Shown: one piece after another, positions 1-7,747 of the stretch
Layout of the letters: each line of letters opens with the position of its first letter
Numbering within the stretch: the first letter of the stretch is position 1
Origin: an uncultured Lamprocystis sp.
Lineage (GTDB): Bacteria > Pseudomonadota > Gammaproteobacteria > Chromatiales > Chromatiaceae
DNA length: 41,406 nucleotides
Assembly (NCBI RefSeq): GCF_903933125.1
Contig: NZ_CAIZIZ010000444.1
Span: 1-41,406 of the forward strand
Reading direction: 5' to 3'
Notes under the pieces: model-generated
What the model saw: only the letters and a program-made list of their open reading frames with translations
The model's database searches: none
Told to the model about the DNA's origin: nothing
Program-made: the position numbers and the translations under genes

Positions 1-931
1 CCCGCCGCAGCATGCCCATTTCGGCATAAACTTCGGCGATATTGCGCCACCGGCCCGGATTCATGTGGCCGACTTCGATCAGCGCCGGCTGGAGCAGCGA
101 CTCCATCTGCCGGGCCTCGAACCGGAGGTGCTCCAGGCTGTGTCGCCGGCTGTAACGGTCGTAGATAAGCCGTGCCACCTCTTCCTGGTGCTGCATCGCG
201 TAGTCCCACCCCTTGAGACTCGCCTCCCGGAACTTCCTGACCAACTCGGGCCGCCGCCGGAGCAGATCCCCGGTGGTAAAGAGGTTATCGCCGTAGAAAT
301 CGATCCCCACCGCCCGGGGGGAATAGAGCAGGTACTCCCGCCCTGCCTCTTTCAGCGCAAAGGGTTCATCGGTGACGTAGACGGAAATGGCGTCTACCGC
401 TCCCGAGAGCAGCGCCTGGACGTCGAAGGTGTGGGGCACCAGCGTGAACTTGTCGGCCGAAATCCCCTCTCTGCGCAGGTAGGCGTGGAGCTCGGCCGAC
501 CCCGGCTCGATCATGACCTTGCGGCCAGCCAGGTCATGAATGGTCTGAATACCATCATCCTTCAGGGTCATGAGCGCCAGAGGGGGATGCTGGAAGATGA
601 CCGCCAGGACCACGATCGGTATGCCCTGTTCCCGCAGCAGAAGCAGTTCCGTGGAGCCGACGCCGAACTCGGCCTTGCCCTCGATCACCTGCCGTACCGG
701 GTCTTCTCCCGGTCCGGCGGGTAGAATGTCGACCTTCAGCCCCGCGTTCCGGTAGTAGCCCATGGCCTGGGCCGCGTAATATCCGGCGAACTGGAACTGG
801 TGCTGCCACTTCAGTTGCAGCCGCACCGTGTCGTCGCCCGCAGCGGCAAAGGGCGCCAACAGCAGCGCCAGCAGCGCCAGACTGCGACCGATCAGATGCA
901 TGGTGGCGTCAGTTTCACGATGATGGCTCAT
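1..931 (-). CDS. NMT1/THI5-like periplasmic substrate-binding protein (partial)
   Basis: The minus frame is open from an ATG at 931 to the window edge, so the C-terminus is missing. A second in-frame ATG at 901 directly precedes a signal peptide (HLIGRSLALLALLLAPFAAA) and may be the true start. The mature part begins VRLQLKWQHQFQFAGYYAA and continues with GLKVDILPAG, typical of the SsuA/THI5/NMT1 fold that binds small organic ligands such as pyrimidines, sulfonates or riboflavin precursors. Later segments (EFGVGSTELL, DAISVYVTDEP) fit the two-lobe family. In many gammaproteobacteria this domain is the N-terminal sensor of a histidine kinase or diguanylate cyclase, so the full gene could be either a transporter component or a receptor. 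The ligand cannot be told from sequence. Confidence 0.85.
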   Translation of the reverse strand, partial: MSHHRETDATMHLIGRSLALLALLLAPFAAAGDDTVRLQLKWQHQFQFAGYYAAQAMGYYRNAGLKVDILPAGPGEDPVRQVIEGKAEFGVGSTELLLLREQGIPIVVLAVIFQHPPLALMTLKDDGIQTIHDLAGRKVMIEPGSAELHAYLRREGISADKFTLVPHTFDVQALLSGAVDAISVYVTDEPFALKEAGREYLLYSPRAVGIDFYGDNLFTTGDLLRRRPELVRKFREASLKGWDYAMQHQEEVARLIYDRYSRRHSLEHLRFEARQMESLLQPALIEVGHMNPGRWRNIAEVYAEMGMLRR

Positions 932-1181
932 GGATCCCTTACTTGGTCCACGTCGGTAGCGCAGCCGGCGGAGTGAGCACGCGCCCCGGCACCGACTCCC
1001 ATCGATCCACGGATTGCCGCCGGGAGCCTCAGAATCGCTGGAAACAGCCCGCGGCGCGCGCGTCCGATGGGATCGAAGCATTCATGGTACAGCACACCAC
1101 GCAACGCTTGCGTGACTTCAGTTCCACACGGGTCGATGAGTGCCCATCGCTTACACTACCGTGAAAGTCGCGCGGCGACGC

Positions 1182-1208
1182 TGTGGGAGCGGCGTCCCGC
1201 CGCGACGG
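1182..1208. repeat. REP-like palindrome (GTGGGAGCGGCG type)
   Basis: Reads TGTGGGAGCGG then CGTCCCGCCGCGACGG. The arms GCGGCG and CGCCGC flank a 3-base loop. It resembles the GTGGGAGCGG-type REP sequences known from pseudomonads. One copy was seen in this window. Confidence 0.55.
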
Positions 1209-1251
1209 GGCCGGGCGCGCAGCCGCAACTTTCGTCACCGCGGCCCCACAC

Positions 1252-1305
1252 GGGGGACTTTCATCTTCCGGGGTGGCTTGATGTTCCGTTCATGGTCGTC
1301 AGCCG
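1252..1305 (-). repeat. Interspersed repeat, copy 1
   Basis: The core GGGGGACTTTCATCTTCCGG, followed by GG(T/C)GGCTTGAT and a looser match through CGTCAGCC, recurs in opposite orientation at 7607-7660. It lies just past the shortened 3' end of the small secreted protein gene at 1325-1687. No transposase accompanies it. Confidence 0.7.
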
Positions 1306-1324
1306 GACCAAGGCCGCGCAGCCG

Positions 1325-1687
1325 TCAGATTGACCGGCTAAAGATTTCCTCATCATTGCCGGATCGGTCATCGCACTTCTCTTTGGCGACGGCGTAATCG
1401 GCCTTTGCCTTGGCGACCAACACGTCGTAGCGGTGCTTGACGGTGGGTTCGTAGCTCGCTTCGAGCGTGGCGTCGGCGACCTTTGCTTTCCCTTTGGCCT
1501 CGGCGTAGCAGATATCCTTGGCGTTGCCGGACAGCAGGTCGCACTTCGCCTTGTCAGCGGTGTATTCAGCCTCGATACGGGCCTCACCGGCCTTATACGC
1601 ATCTTTGGTTACCGTTTCAGCCATCACCCCGACGCTGAAGACGAGGCCGATGGCAATCGAAAGGGCGGTCACTTGAATGTTCTTCAT
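1325..1687 (-). CDS. Small secreted cell-envelope protein, probably C-terminally truncated
   Basis: 120 residues. A signal peptide (about residues 1-23, ending in VGVMA) is followed by a Lys/Ala-rich helical region with the repeated pattern KAKCDLLSGNAKDICYAEAK. I recognise this pattern from conserved periplasmic proteins of beta- and gammaproteobacteria that usually run longer and repeat the CD..xGN.KD.C motif. Here the second copy starts (AKEKCDDRSGNDEE) but the frame breaks to IFSRSI and stops, so the second Cys half and the tail are missing. The interspersed repeat at 1252-1305 lies directly downstream, so the end may have been replaced by repeat insertion. Function unknown. The start is ATG at 1687. 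Confidence 0.7.
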   Translation of the reverse strand: MKNIQVTALSIAIGLVFSVGVMAETVTKDAYKAGEARIEAEYTADKAKCDLLSGNAKDICYAEAKGKAKVADATLEASYEPTVKHRYDVLVAKAKADYAVAKEKCDDRSGNDEEIFSRSI

Positions 1688-1935
1688 AGGGTATTCCAGT
1701 TGGTTATGGGTTCGGAGGTGAAAGGGAGCGCGAAGACGTTGGGCCTAACACGCCCAGGCAGCGTCTTGACGATCAGCGGGCTCAGGGCGAATGCGCGTTA
1801 TCGCGCCGGATCGTAACCTTAGTCAGCAGTCTAATGACGCAGGACGGGGTCGTCGGTACGCTGGCACACAGATGACGAGCGGTGTCCATAAGCGATCAAG
1901 GCTAGCCTGCCCAACGTTCGCCGTTAAAGGCAATA

Positions 1936-1971
1936 ACCGGACGTAGGGGCGGGTTTCAAACCCGCCCCTAC
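1936..1971. repeat. Palindromic repeat GGGGCGGGTTT/AAACCCGCCCC, copy 1
   Basis: ACCGGACGTA precedes a near-perfect palindrome with arms GTAGGGGCGGGTTT and AAACCCGCCCCTAC. The identical palindrome is at 7143-7171, and a degenerate inverted copy lies at 6221-6247. Confidence 0.8.
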
Positions 1972-2007
1972 GCTAAGGCTATGTGTGGAGTCAGTGTGCG
2001 GTACCGT

Positions 2008-2023
2008 ACTGAGCCGGCTCAGT
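2008..2023. promoter_or_regulatory. Perfect 16-bp palindrome upstream of csbD operon
   Basis: ACTGAGCCGGCTCAGT is a perfect inverted repeat about 100 bases before the CsbD start. It could be an operator for a dimeric regulator. That role is inference only. Confidence 0.35.
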
Positions 2024-2121
2024 CTGTTGTGTAGAGTGTCGCTGTAGCGATGGAATCACACACTCCACGCTCGGGTCATGACCAGCCTGGTCACGGCTCA
2101 ATACACCAGCAGGAGATTCCC

Positions 2122-2298
2122 ATGAACAAAGAGCAAGTCAAAGGCCGCGTCGAACAGGCAAAAGGCAAGGCTAAGGAAGTCACCGGCCACGCGGTCGGCA
2201 ATAAGGATCTGGAACGCAAAGGAAAGAACCAAAAGAACTCCGGCAAGGTTGGGGCCGCCCTTGGCGACCTGAAAGAAGATCTTAAGGATACAGCATGA
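2122..2298 (+). CDS. CsbD family stress protein
   Basis: 58 residues: MNKEQVKGRVEQAKGKAKEV, then a Gly/Lys-rich helical sequence with the KGRVEQAKGK and GKVGAALGDLKEDL signatures of the CsbD family (E. coli YjbJ, B. subtilis CsbD). Members are abundant, soluble, general-stress-induced proteins with no known enzymatic activity. The start is fixed by AGGAG six bases before the ATG, and longer in-frame starts lack a ribosome site. Its stop overlaps the start of the next lipoprotein gene (ATGA), so the two are translationally coupled. Confidence 0.92.
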   Translation: MNKEQVKGRVEQAKGKAKEVTGHAVGNKDLERKGKNQKNSGKVGAALGDLKEDLKDTA

Positions 2299-2528
2299 GG
2301 TATCAACTACTGTCAGTCGCGGTATTGGCGACGCTCGGGCTGATCGCTTGCACTGGACCGCAAGGACCGTCAGGGGTTCAAGGCCCAACCGGGCGGACCG
2401 GTGTTGATCAGGTGATCGTAAGCCCGGCTCATTCGGGAACCAAGACCACTGAAACCGTGATCGTCGCGCCGCTACGGCCGACCAGAACGACCACCGTGAC
2501 TCAAGACGCCACCTACTACTCCCGTTAA
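2295..2528 (+). CDS. Small lipoprotein with collagen-like Gly-Pro repeats
   Basis: 77 residues. Lipobox LGLIAC places the lipidated Cys at 19. Next comes a short collagen-like tract (GPQGPSGVQGPTGRTG), then a Thr/Val-rich tail (TKTTETVIVAPLRPTRTTT). It is likely anchored in the outer membrane by the standard lipoprotein pathway (Lnt is encoded at 31349-32866). The four-base overlap with csbD and the small lipoprotein at 2678 suggest an envelope-stress set. The collagen-like tract is too short to predict a triple helix with confidence. Function unknown. Confidence 0.8.
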   Translation: MRYQLLSVAVLATLGLIACTGPQGPSGVQGPTGRTGVDQVIVSPAHSGTKTTETVIVAPLRPTRTTTVTQDATYYSR

Positions 2529-2677
2529 TGGGGGGAAGGGTTGGAGGAATCATCGTCAACCGGCAGCGCGTGCCGGCCGAAAGCGGAGTGATGTCGCGTC
2601 GTCCGGCGCTTTCCTGAAGATGGCGGACGGCGTGCTCGCGCCAGATGTGAAACTGACTGATAGAATGGGTAAGGGTT

Positions 2678-2821
2678 ATGAGAAAGCTACTCGCTTTGAT
2701 TTGTCTGATCACGACCGTCGGGTTGCTCGGCTGCAATACCATGGCGGGTGCCGGCAAGGATATCCAACGGGGCGGCCAGGCCGTCAGCAGTTCGGCTGAA
2801 CACGTCAAGAGCAAGATGTGA
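2678..2821 (+). CDS. Entericidin EcnA/EcnB-like lipoprotein
   Basis: 47 residues: MRKLLALICLITTVGLLGCN, then TMAGAGKDIQRGGQAVSSSA and EHVKSKM. The layout (signal, lipobox LLGC, then GxGKDxxxGGxAxxxxA) is that of the entericidin family, small bacteriolytic or stress-associated lipoproteins controlled in E. coli by the general stress sigma factor. TAAGGG a few bases before the ATG can serve as ribosome site. It follows the CsbD/lipoprotein pair by 149 bases. The stop overlaps the possible GTG start of the damaged DUF599 gene (GTGA). Confidence 0.88.
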   Translation: MRKLLALICLITTVGLLGCNTMAGAGKDIQRGGQAVSSSAEHVKSKM

Positions 2822-3300
2822 TACCGCTTTCCGAGTTCGCGAGGTTGCCTTGGATTTGGGGCCTCGACGCCTTGTGCTTGGCGCTTTTGGTCGGCTACAT
2901 GCTCTATGCGAGCGGTGCCTCCCGCCGCCACCCCGAGTGCACGCATCAGGGCCGATCCAATCGGCTGCGTCGGGCCTGGGTCGAGAGTGTGCGTGCCGGC
3001 AGCAAGGACGCGCTGGCGATCGAGACCCTGCGCAATTGGGTGATGTCTACAACGCTGTTTGCGTCGACCTGTATCCTGATCGGCTTGGGGATCATCAGCG
3101 TGACGTTCGCGGGGTACGATCTGGCGGATCCGGCGCAGGCGCTGAGCTGGGTGCCGAGCACTGTGGACATCGTGCGGGTCAAGCTGTTGCTGCTCGCGGC
3201 ACTCTTTTTCGCCGGTTTCATGCAGTTCTTGTTGGCGTTGCGCTATTACAACCAAGCCGGTTTCGTCATCAATTTGCCGGACGGATTCTTTAACGGTCCG
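2818..3300 (+). pseudogene. DUF599 family membrane protein, C-terminally truncated
   Basis: From a GTG at 2818 about 160 residues match the DUF599 pattern: an N-terminal membrane segment (LDALCLALLVGYMLYA), a basic loop with RLRRAWVESV, the diagnostic ETLRNWVMSTTLFAST, and further membrane segments (LLLLAALFFAGFMQFLLALR). After about FVINLPDGFFNG the similarity ends and the sequence passes into a P-type ATPase remnant in another frame. DUF599 proteins are usually above 200 residues and continue with at least one more membrane pair, so the gene lacks its 3' part. Nominal translation runs on to 3384 with unrelated residues. DUF599 has no established function. Confidence 0.75.
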
Positions 3301-4085
3301 CCGGCTCAACCCATTGCCGATCGGCGAGCCGACCGAGGGCGCGCTCTGCACCCTCGCGCGCAAGGCCGGTTTCGCGCCCGGTAAAGCCAGGCGTCTGGCG
3401 GTCATTCCCTTCGATTCGACGTCCAAACTCATGGCCACGCTCCATCAGGTGCCGCGGACGGGGTTGCGGATTCTGGTGAAAGGCGCGCCCGGCCCGCTGT
3501 TGGAGCGCTGCACCAGCCAGCGTGCCGCCGATGGCGGCGGCGAGCCGCTGGACAGCGACTGCTGGACACCCGAAGCACAAGCTGCGTCTGGTGCAGGCGC
3601 TGCAGGCCAACGGCGAGGTCGTGGCCATGACCGGCGACGGGGTGAACGATGCGCCCGCCATCAAGCGTGCCGACGTGGGCGTGGCCATGGGCATCAAGGG
3701 CACCGAGGCGACCAAGGAGGCGGCCGCGATCGTGCTGGCCGACGACAACTTCGCCTCGATCGAGCACGCGGTGGAACAGGGTCGCAGCCTGCGGCCGCGT
3801 CTGTGGTTTACCAATCCGGCGGTCTGGATTGCGGTCGGGGTGCTCATCCTGCTGCAAGGCCTGTTCGTCTATGTGCCGGTCATGAACCTCTGGTTCCACA
3901 CCGCTGCGCTGGCCGCGCGTGACTGGCTGCTGCCGATTGGCGTCGGTGTCAGCATCTTCCTGTTGATCGAGAGTGAGAAGGCGGTGGTCCGGTGGCTCAG
4001 GCCCAAGCCGAGTCCGCGTCCGAATGGTCGCCCGATCAGTCGTCTGCCCGGTAGCGTGCCTGAATCGCCGTCAAAGCAATCGTGA
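3301..4085 (+). pseudogene. Cation-transporting P-type ATPase remnant with internal deletions
   Basis: Three blocks of a PacL/Ca2+-ATPase-like pump remain. (1) About 3308-3565, second forward frame: N-domain sequence [30 protein letters not shown]. (2) About 3570-3785, third forward frame: P-domain HKLRLVQAL, the hinge motif [10 protein letters not shown], then [16 protein letters not shown]. (3) In frame with block 2, a final membrane region [18 protein letters not shown] to [19 protein letters not shown]. Missing are the N-terminal half with the phosphorylated DKTGT aspartate, roughly 100 residues between N- and P-domain motifs, and the membrane helices between GRSLRPR and FTNPAVW. It cannot encode a pump. 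Its end overlaps pta tail to tail. Confidence 0.85.
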
Positions 4086-6092
4086 AGACGATGTCATCCA
4101 CGAGGGCGCCGCGCGAGAGATCATTGACGGGCTTGCGCAATCCTTGCAGCATCGGGCCGACCGACACGACGTTGGCACTGCGCTGCACCGCTTTATAGGT
4201 GGTGTTGCCGGTGTTCAGGTCGGGAAAGATAAAGACGGTCGCCTGCCCGGCCACCGGGCTGTTCGGCGCTTTCTGCCTTCCCACATCGGCCACTGAGGCC
4301 GCGTCGTACTGCAACGGGCCATCGAGCACCAGATCCGGGTACTTCGCATGGGCGATTTAGTGGCCATCCGCACCTTGTTCACATCATCGCCGGCTCCCGA
4401 CAGACCGGTGCTGTAGCTGATCATCGCCACCTTGGGCGTGATGCCGAACGCGGCGGCACTGTCCGCGCTCTGCTTGGCGATCTCGGCCAACTGATCCGCC
4501 GTGGGGTCCGGATTGATGGCGCAGTCGCCATACACCAGCACCTGGTCCGGCATGAGCATGAAAAAGACCGATGAGACAATCGACGCACCGGGCGCGGTCT
4601 TGATCAACTGCATGGCCGGGCGCACCGTGTTGGCCGTGGTGTGGACGGCGCCTGAAACCAGGCCATCCACCTCGCCGACCGCGAGCATCATCGTGCCCAC
4701 CACGACGACATCTTCAAGCTGTTCGAGCGCTTGGGTCGGTGTCAGGCCCTTGGCCTTGCGCAACGTCACCATGGCATCGACATAGTTGCCGCGAATGGCG
4801 TCGGGGTCCAGGATTTCCAGGCCGGCCGGCAGGGTGATGCCTTGGGCGGCGGCGACCATTTCAATGGCTTCACGCTTGCCCAGGAGCACGCAGTGGGCAA
4901 TGCCTTTCTCTTCGCAGATCGCGGCGGCGCGCAAGGTGCGGGGCTCTTCCCCCTCCGGCAGGACGACACGTTGTTGCGCGGCACGCGCCTTCTGGATGAG
5001 TTGATAACGAAAGGCCGGCGGGGAGAGTTTGGTGTTTTCCCGCAGGTGAAAGGCGGCTGAAATCGTCTCGGCATCCAGATGCTCGGCCACGCAATCGAGC
5101 ACGGTGTTCATGCGCGCGATGTCATCCTTGGGGACCGTTCGTGGGATATGGCTGACCTGGCGCGCCGTTCCGTAACTGTCGTCATCGGAGCGCAGGATCG
5201 GCAGCCCGGATGTCAGCGCGGGGCCGGCGAATTCCATGACCCGCGGGGCAATCGCGCTGGCGTGGGTGAGCAAGATTCCGGCGAGTTCGATGCCGCGGCT
5301 GGCCGCCAGCGCGCAGGCCAGAATCACGTCGTCCCGGTCACCGGAGGTGATCACCAGCACGCCCGGACGCAGTCGCGGGATCACTTCGGCGACGGAACGC
5401 GCGGCGGTCACGAATTCGGTGACACGGCGGGTGTCGAGTTCGCCCCGCAAGACCACGGCGGCATTCAGGTGCTGCGCGATGTCCAGGGTCCGCGGCGCGC
5501 GCAGCGCGGGGTTTTCCGGAATGACGCCCCAGATGCGGGTTTGGCCCAGCTTGCTCTGGGCCGACGTCTGGTCGAAATGCGCGGGCGCTTTGTTGAAGAT
5601 CACCCCGGCCACGCGGCAATCTTCGTTCGCGAACTGACTGGCAGCCAGGCGTGATTCGGTGACGGCATGCGGCAGTGAGGCGTCGGCGACCAGTACCACC
5701 TCGGCCTTGAGGCTGCGCGCCAGATCGACATTCAGTTGAGACGCGAACGGGTGCTCCGCGTCAGTGTGCAATCCCTCCACGATGAGGACGCCGGCACCGG
5801 TGCTCGCGTTCATGCACAGGGCCACCACGTCCTCGAGCAGTTGGCTGGTTTGGTTGGCGGCGATCCGTTCGGCCGAGTCCGCCAGCGCAAGCGCCGCGGG
5901 CACCGGAATCTGAAAGATCTCCCTGGCGAAGTGATCCGAGTTGTCTTCTTGTTCCTGGGCGATCGGTTTGACGAATCCGACCTCCACGCCGAGTCGCTGC
6001 AGGGCGCGCACGATGCCCAGCGCCGCTGACGTCAGCCCCACGCCCTGCCGAACCGGTGTCACAAGGAACGTCTGCGTGAAGCTCGAATTCAT
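4036..6092 (-). pseudogene. pta: Phosphate acetyltransferase with a single-base frameshift
   Basis: Pta interconverts acetyl-CoA and acetyl phosphate. The start is ATG at 6092 (MNSSFTQTFLVTPVRQGVGL), matching the N-terminal P-loop-like domain of long Pta. A DRTGG-type middle domain follows, then the catalytic PTA domain (RVVLPEGEEPRTLRAA, GLVSGAVHTTANTVRPA, ISYSTGLSGAGDDV). At VRMATK the frame breaks. The rest ([20 protein letters not shown] to [20 protein letters not shown]) continues in another frame. Adding one base to the TTT run at 4356-4358 (plus strand) restores [21 protein letters not shown] and about 685 residues, close to the ~714 of E. coli Pta. Because the rest is intact, this is a recent mutation or a sequencing error in a short homopolymer. 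No ackA is adjacent. Confidence 0.9.
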
Positions 6093-6185
6093 AGGATCGA
6101 GTCTCGATTGCGGCCAGTGTTGCGGATGCCCTTCTTGCCAGCCTTGAGTGTAGCGAGTCTGCTGCCGTGTGCGACGGTGTTTATC

Positions 6186-6252
6186 GCCTTCGTACTTGAT
6201 ATCCGGACACGGCCTTGGCGTAAGGTGGGTTTGAAATCCGCCCCTACATCCG
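6186..6252 (-). repeat. Extended ~67-bp repeat, inverted relative to 7138-7205
   Basis: GCCTTCGTAC, GATATCC, GACA, TTGG, GGGTTTGAAA and CCGCCCCTACATCCG all occur in the same order and near-identical spacing in the reverse complement of 7138-7205. This copy has a decayed palindrome arm (AAGGTGGGTTT). Confidence 0.8.
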
Positions 6253-6299
6253 TTTAGGCGATTTCCGGGAAAGATTCTACCAACAGGTAGGGGTGACAT

Positions 6300-6357
6300 G
6301 TAGGTGCGACTTCAGTCGCACCGATTCGTACTCAGGTGCGACTAAAGTCGCACCTAC
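6300..6357. repeat. Tandem pair of GGTGCGACT palindromes
   Basis: GTAGGTGCGACT TCAGTCGCACC and AGGTGCGACT AAAGTCGCACCTAC form two hairpins separated by 11 bases. This is a REP-like pair (BIME-style). Confidence 0.8.
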
Positions 6358-6496
6358 ACAGACCGGTATCCAAATTGTCGGAAATCACCTTATCGCGCTG
6401 GACATCCATATCACCCGACCTGGCGTGTTGGTCAGGTTCGGTTGATCGGCACGCTGCCGGCCCAAGGCCCGCGCAGGGTCATTGCGGTCCCCCAGG

Positions 6497-6922
6497 TCAT
6501 TGCAGACCAGCGATGACCTTGCGGATCAGTCCGAGGAAGATCACGCGCTCGTCCGCCGCAAGCCCCGCCAGCGCCTGGCTGTTCACCGACTCGGCCGCCG
6601 CCGTCGCCACGCCTTCGAGTGCGCGCGCCGGCTCCGTCAGCCAGATGCGCTGCGCGCGCCCGTCTGTGGGGTCCTGGCGACGCTGGATCAGCCCGTCGCG
6701 CTCCATGCGCGTCAGGGTGTTGGCCATGGTGGGCTGCTCGATGTCCAGGCGCTCGATCAGCTCGCGCTGGGTCAGGCCGTCGCCTTCCCACAGCACCAAG
6801 AGCGCCGGAAAGGTCCCGATGCTCAAACCGAGCGGCTTGATGCGTGCCTGCAGTTCGCGGGCGAACAGCCGTGCCAGATGGTTGACGAGATAGCCCGCCG
6901 AGTCGTCTTTGCTGAAGCTCAA
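6497..6922 (-). CDS. MarR family transcriptional regulator
   Basis: 141 residues from a TTG at 6922. Winged-helix core: an N-terminal dimer helix (YLVNHLARLFARELQARI), then LTQRELIERLDIEQPTMANT as helix-turn-helix, and a wing with GLIQRRQDPTDGRAQRIWLT, the DxRxxxxxLT signature of MarR proteins. The C-terminal helix contains LIRKVIAGL. MarR dimers usually repress adjacent genes and respond to phenolic or oxidative signals. Here no divergent partner is adjacent, so the target is unknown. The frame stays open upstream of 6922 without an ATG or a good ribosome site, so the start is uncertain. Confidence 0.88.
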   Translation of the reverse strand: MSFSKDDSAGYLVNHLARLFARELQARIKPLGLSIGTFPALLVLWEGDGLTQRELIERLDIEQPTMANTLTRMERDGLIQRRQDPTDGRAQRIWLTEPARALEGVATAAAESVNSQALAGLAADERVIFLGLIRKVIAGLQ

Positions 6923-7253
6923 CTGATCGCCGGTGCCGTCAATATCGCGCTGCTTGGTCTGAATCTGCGCGATGGTCTGCGGGCGTGCTCGCGCGCTTAC
7001 CAGACCCCCTGAAGAACGCGCCGCCGGAGGCGGGCGACTTGGAGCATCTCCTGCCCGCCGCTTGCTTCATCCTCTGTCGTTTTGACCGGGATCAATGAGG
7101 CTATCTGAGTTGTTGTTTTCGCGTCGAACACGATCACCGGATGTAGGGGCGGGTTTCAAACCCGCCCCTACACCAATGGTCTGTCTGGATATCCGGTACG
7201 AAGGCTATATATTTGTCACACTGATCTCATTCCTGGAAAAACTGCAAGTGTCA
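6923..7253. other. Intergenic region with extended repeat copy
   Basis: Upstream of the secreted protein at 7254. It holds the repeat at 7138-7205 and an AT-rich TATATATTTG stretch (7206-7215) that could carry promoter elements. No gene is seen. Confidence 0.5.
7138..7205 (+). repeat. Extended ~68-bp repeat with intact palindrome
   Basis: Intact palindrome arms GTAGGGGCGGGTTT and AAACCCGCCCCTAC (7143-7171), then CCAATGG, GGATATCC and GTACGAAGGC. It is the inverted partner of 6186-6252. Copy 1936-1971 shares the palindrome and the TAAGGCTAT-like end but lacks about 25 bases between. Confidence 0.85.
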
Positions 7254-7547
7254 ATGAAGCATGTCATCATCACCGTCGCCGCGGCCATGACGCTCTCCCT
7301 GTCCAGCGTACTCTGCGCCCAGACCGCCACGGACGATGCGGCCGCCGCCCAAGCATACAAACGCATGAAGATGGACGAAGCCACTGCCGCGGACGATAAA
7401 TTTCATGCGAATCGCACCCAAGCCAACATGCTTGCCCGCGATAAGGCTGAGGCGGAGGCCGCGGATGCCGTCAAGAAGGCGCACGAAGCCGAGGATCGGG
7501 CGAGGGCTGAGAGGGACAGCGCAGTGAAGCCAGCCAGTCCGCAGTAG
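7254..7547 (+). CDS. Small secreted Ala/Lys-rich helical protein
   Basis: 97 residues from ATG at 7254. The signal peptide MKHVIITVAAAMTLSLSSVL-CAQ is followed by an acidic/basic, Ala-rich sequence (KRMKMDEATAADDKFHANRT, KAEAEAADAVKKAHEAEDRA) predicted to be one long helix or coiled coil. No Cys follows the signal except the CAQ near the cleavage site, which could alternatively be a weak lipobox (SVLC). No family recognised. It resembles in style the secreted helical protein at 1325-1687, and both are followed by the same interspersed repeat. Function unknown, probably periplasmic. Confidence 0.65.
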   Translation: MKHVIITVAAAMTLSLSSVLCAQTATDDAAAAQAYKRMKMDEATAADDKFHANRTQANMLARDKAEAEAADAVKKAHEAEDRARAERDSAVKPASPQ

Positions 7548-7606
7548 CCATGATCTCGGTCTGCGGCCGGACCTTGGTCGTGGTTCCGGCCAGCCGAGGC
7601 GTCGGC

Positions 7607-7660
7607 CGGCTGACGGTCATGAAAGGGATATCAAGCCGCCCCGGAAGATGAAAGTCCCCC
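7607..7660 (+). repeat. Interspersed repeat, copy 2
   Basis: GGCTGACGGTCATGAAAGGG, ATATCAAGCCGCCC, CGGAAGATGAAAGTCCCCC. It matches the reverse complement of 1252-1305 and lies 60 bases after a small secreted protein gene, in the same relative orientation as copy 1 to its neighbour. Confidence 0.7.
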
Positions 7661-7747
7661 GGCCGCGATGCGGTGCCGCTGGCGCTGCGCCGTCAGCGTT
7701 CCGCTTCAAGCTGGTTCCGGCGCGTCGAGATTGGGCAAGTATTCCTT

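Larger units (their letters stand above)
932..1324. other. Gene-free stretch with two repeats
   Basis: I see no convincing gene here. The short frames have no start signal and no recognisable protein. It holds a Pseudomonas-REP-like palindrome (1182-1208) and one copy of a repeat shared in inverted orientation with 7607-7660 (1252-1305). Confidence 0.6.
1688..2121. other. Intergenic region before the CsbD operon
   Basis: No gene is seen. It holds a GGGGCGGGTTT palindromic repeat (1936-1971), a perfect 16-bp palindrome (2008-2023), and the ribosome site AGGAG at 2111-2115 that fixes the CsbD start. Confidence 0.6.
6093..6496. other. Gene-free stretch with two repeat families
   Basis: Between pta and marR lie an extended repeat (6186-6252, inverted copy at 7138-7205) and a pair of GGTGCGACT palindromes (6300-6357). 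I see no gene. Confidence 0.6.

Noticed and set aside
943-1164. Small plus-strand frames between 943 and 1400
   Set aside because: No ribosome site or recognisable protein, and they overlap repeats shared with 7.6 kb.
2560-2576. CCGGCA/TGCCGG hairpin after the lipoprotein gene as a terminator
   Set aside because: No T-run follows and the stem is only six base pairs, so terminator function is not supported.
2098-3438. Long minus-strand open frame of 446 codons
   Set aside because: It runs opposite to csbD, the lipoprotein and the entericidin gene, all of which have real motifs and ribosome sites. Its composition is typical of an antisense shadow in GC-rich DNA.
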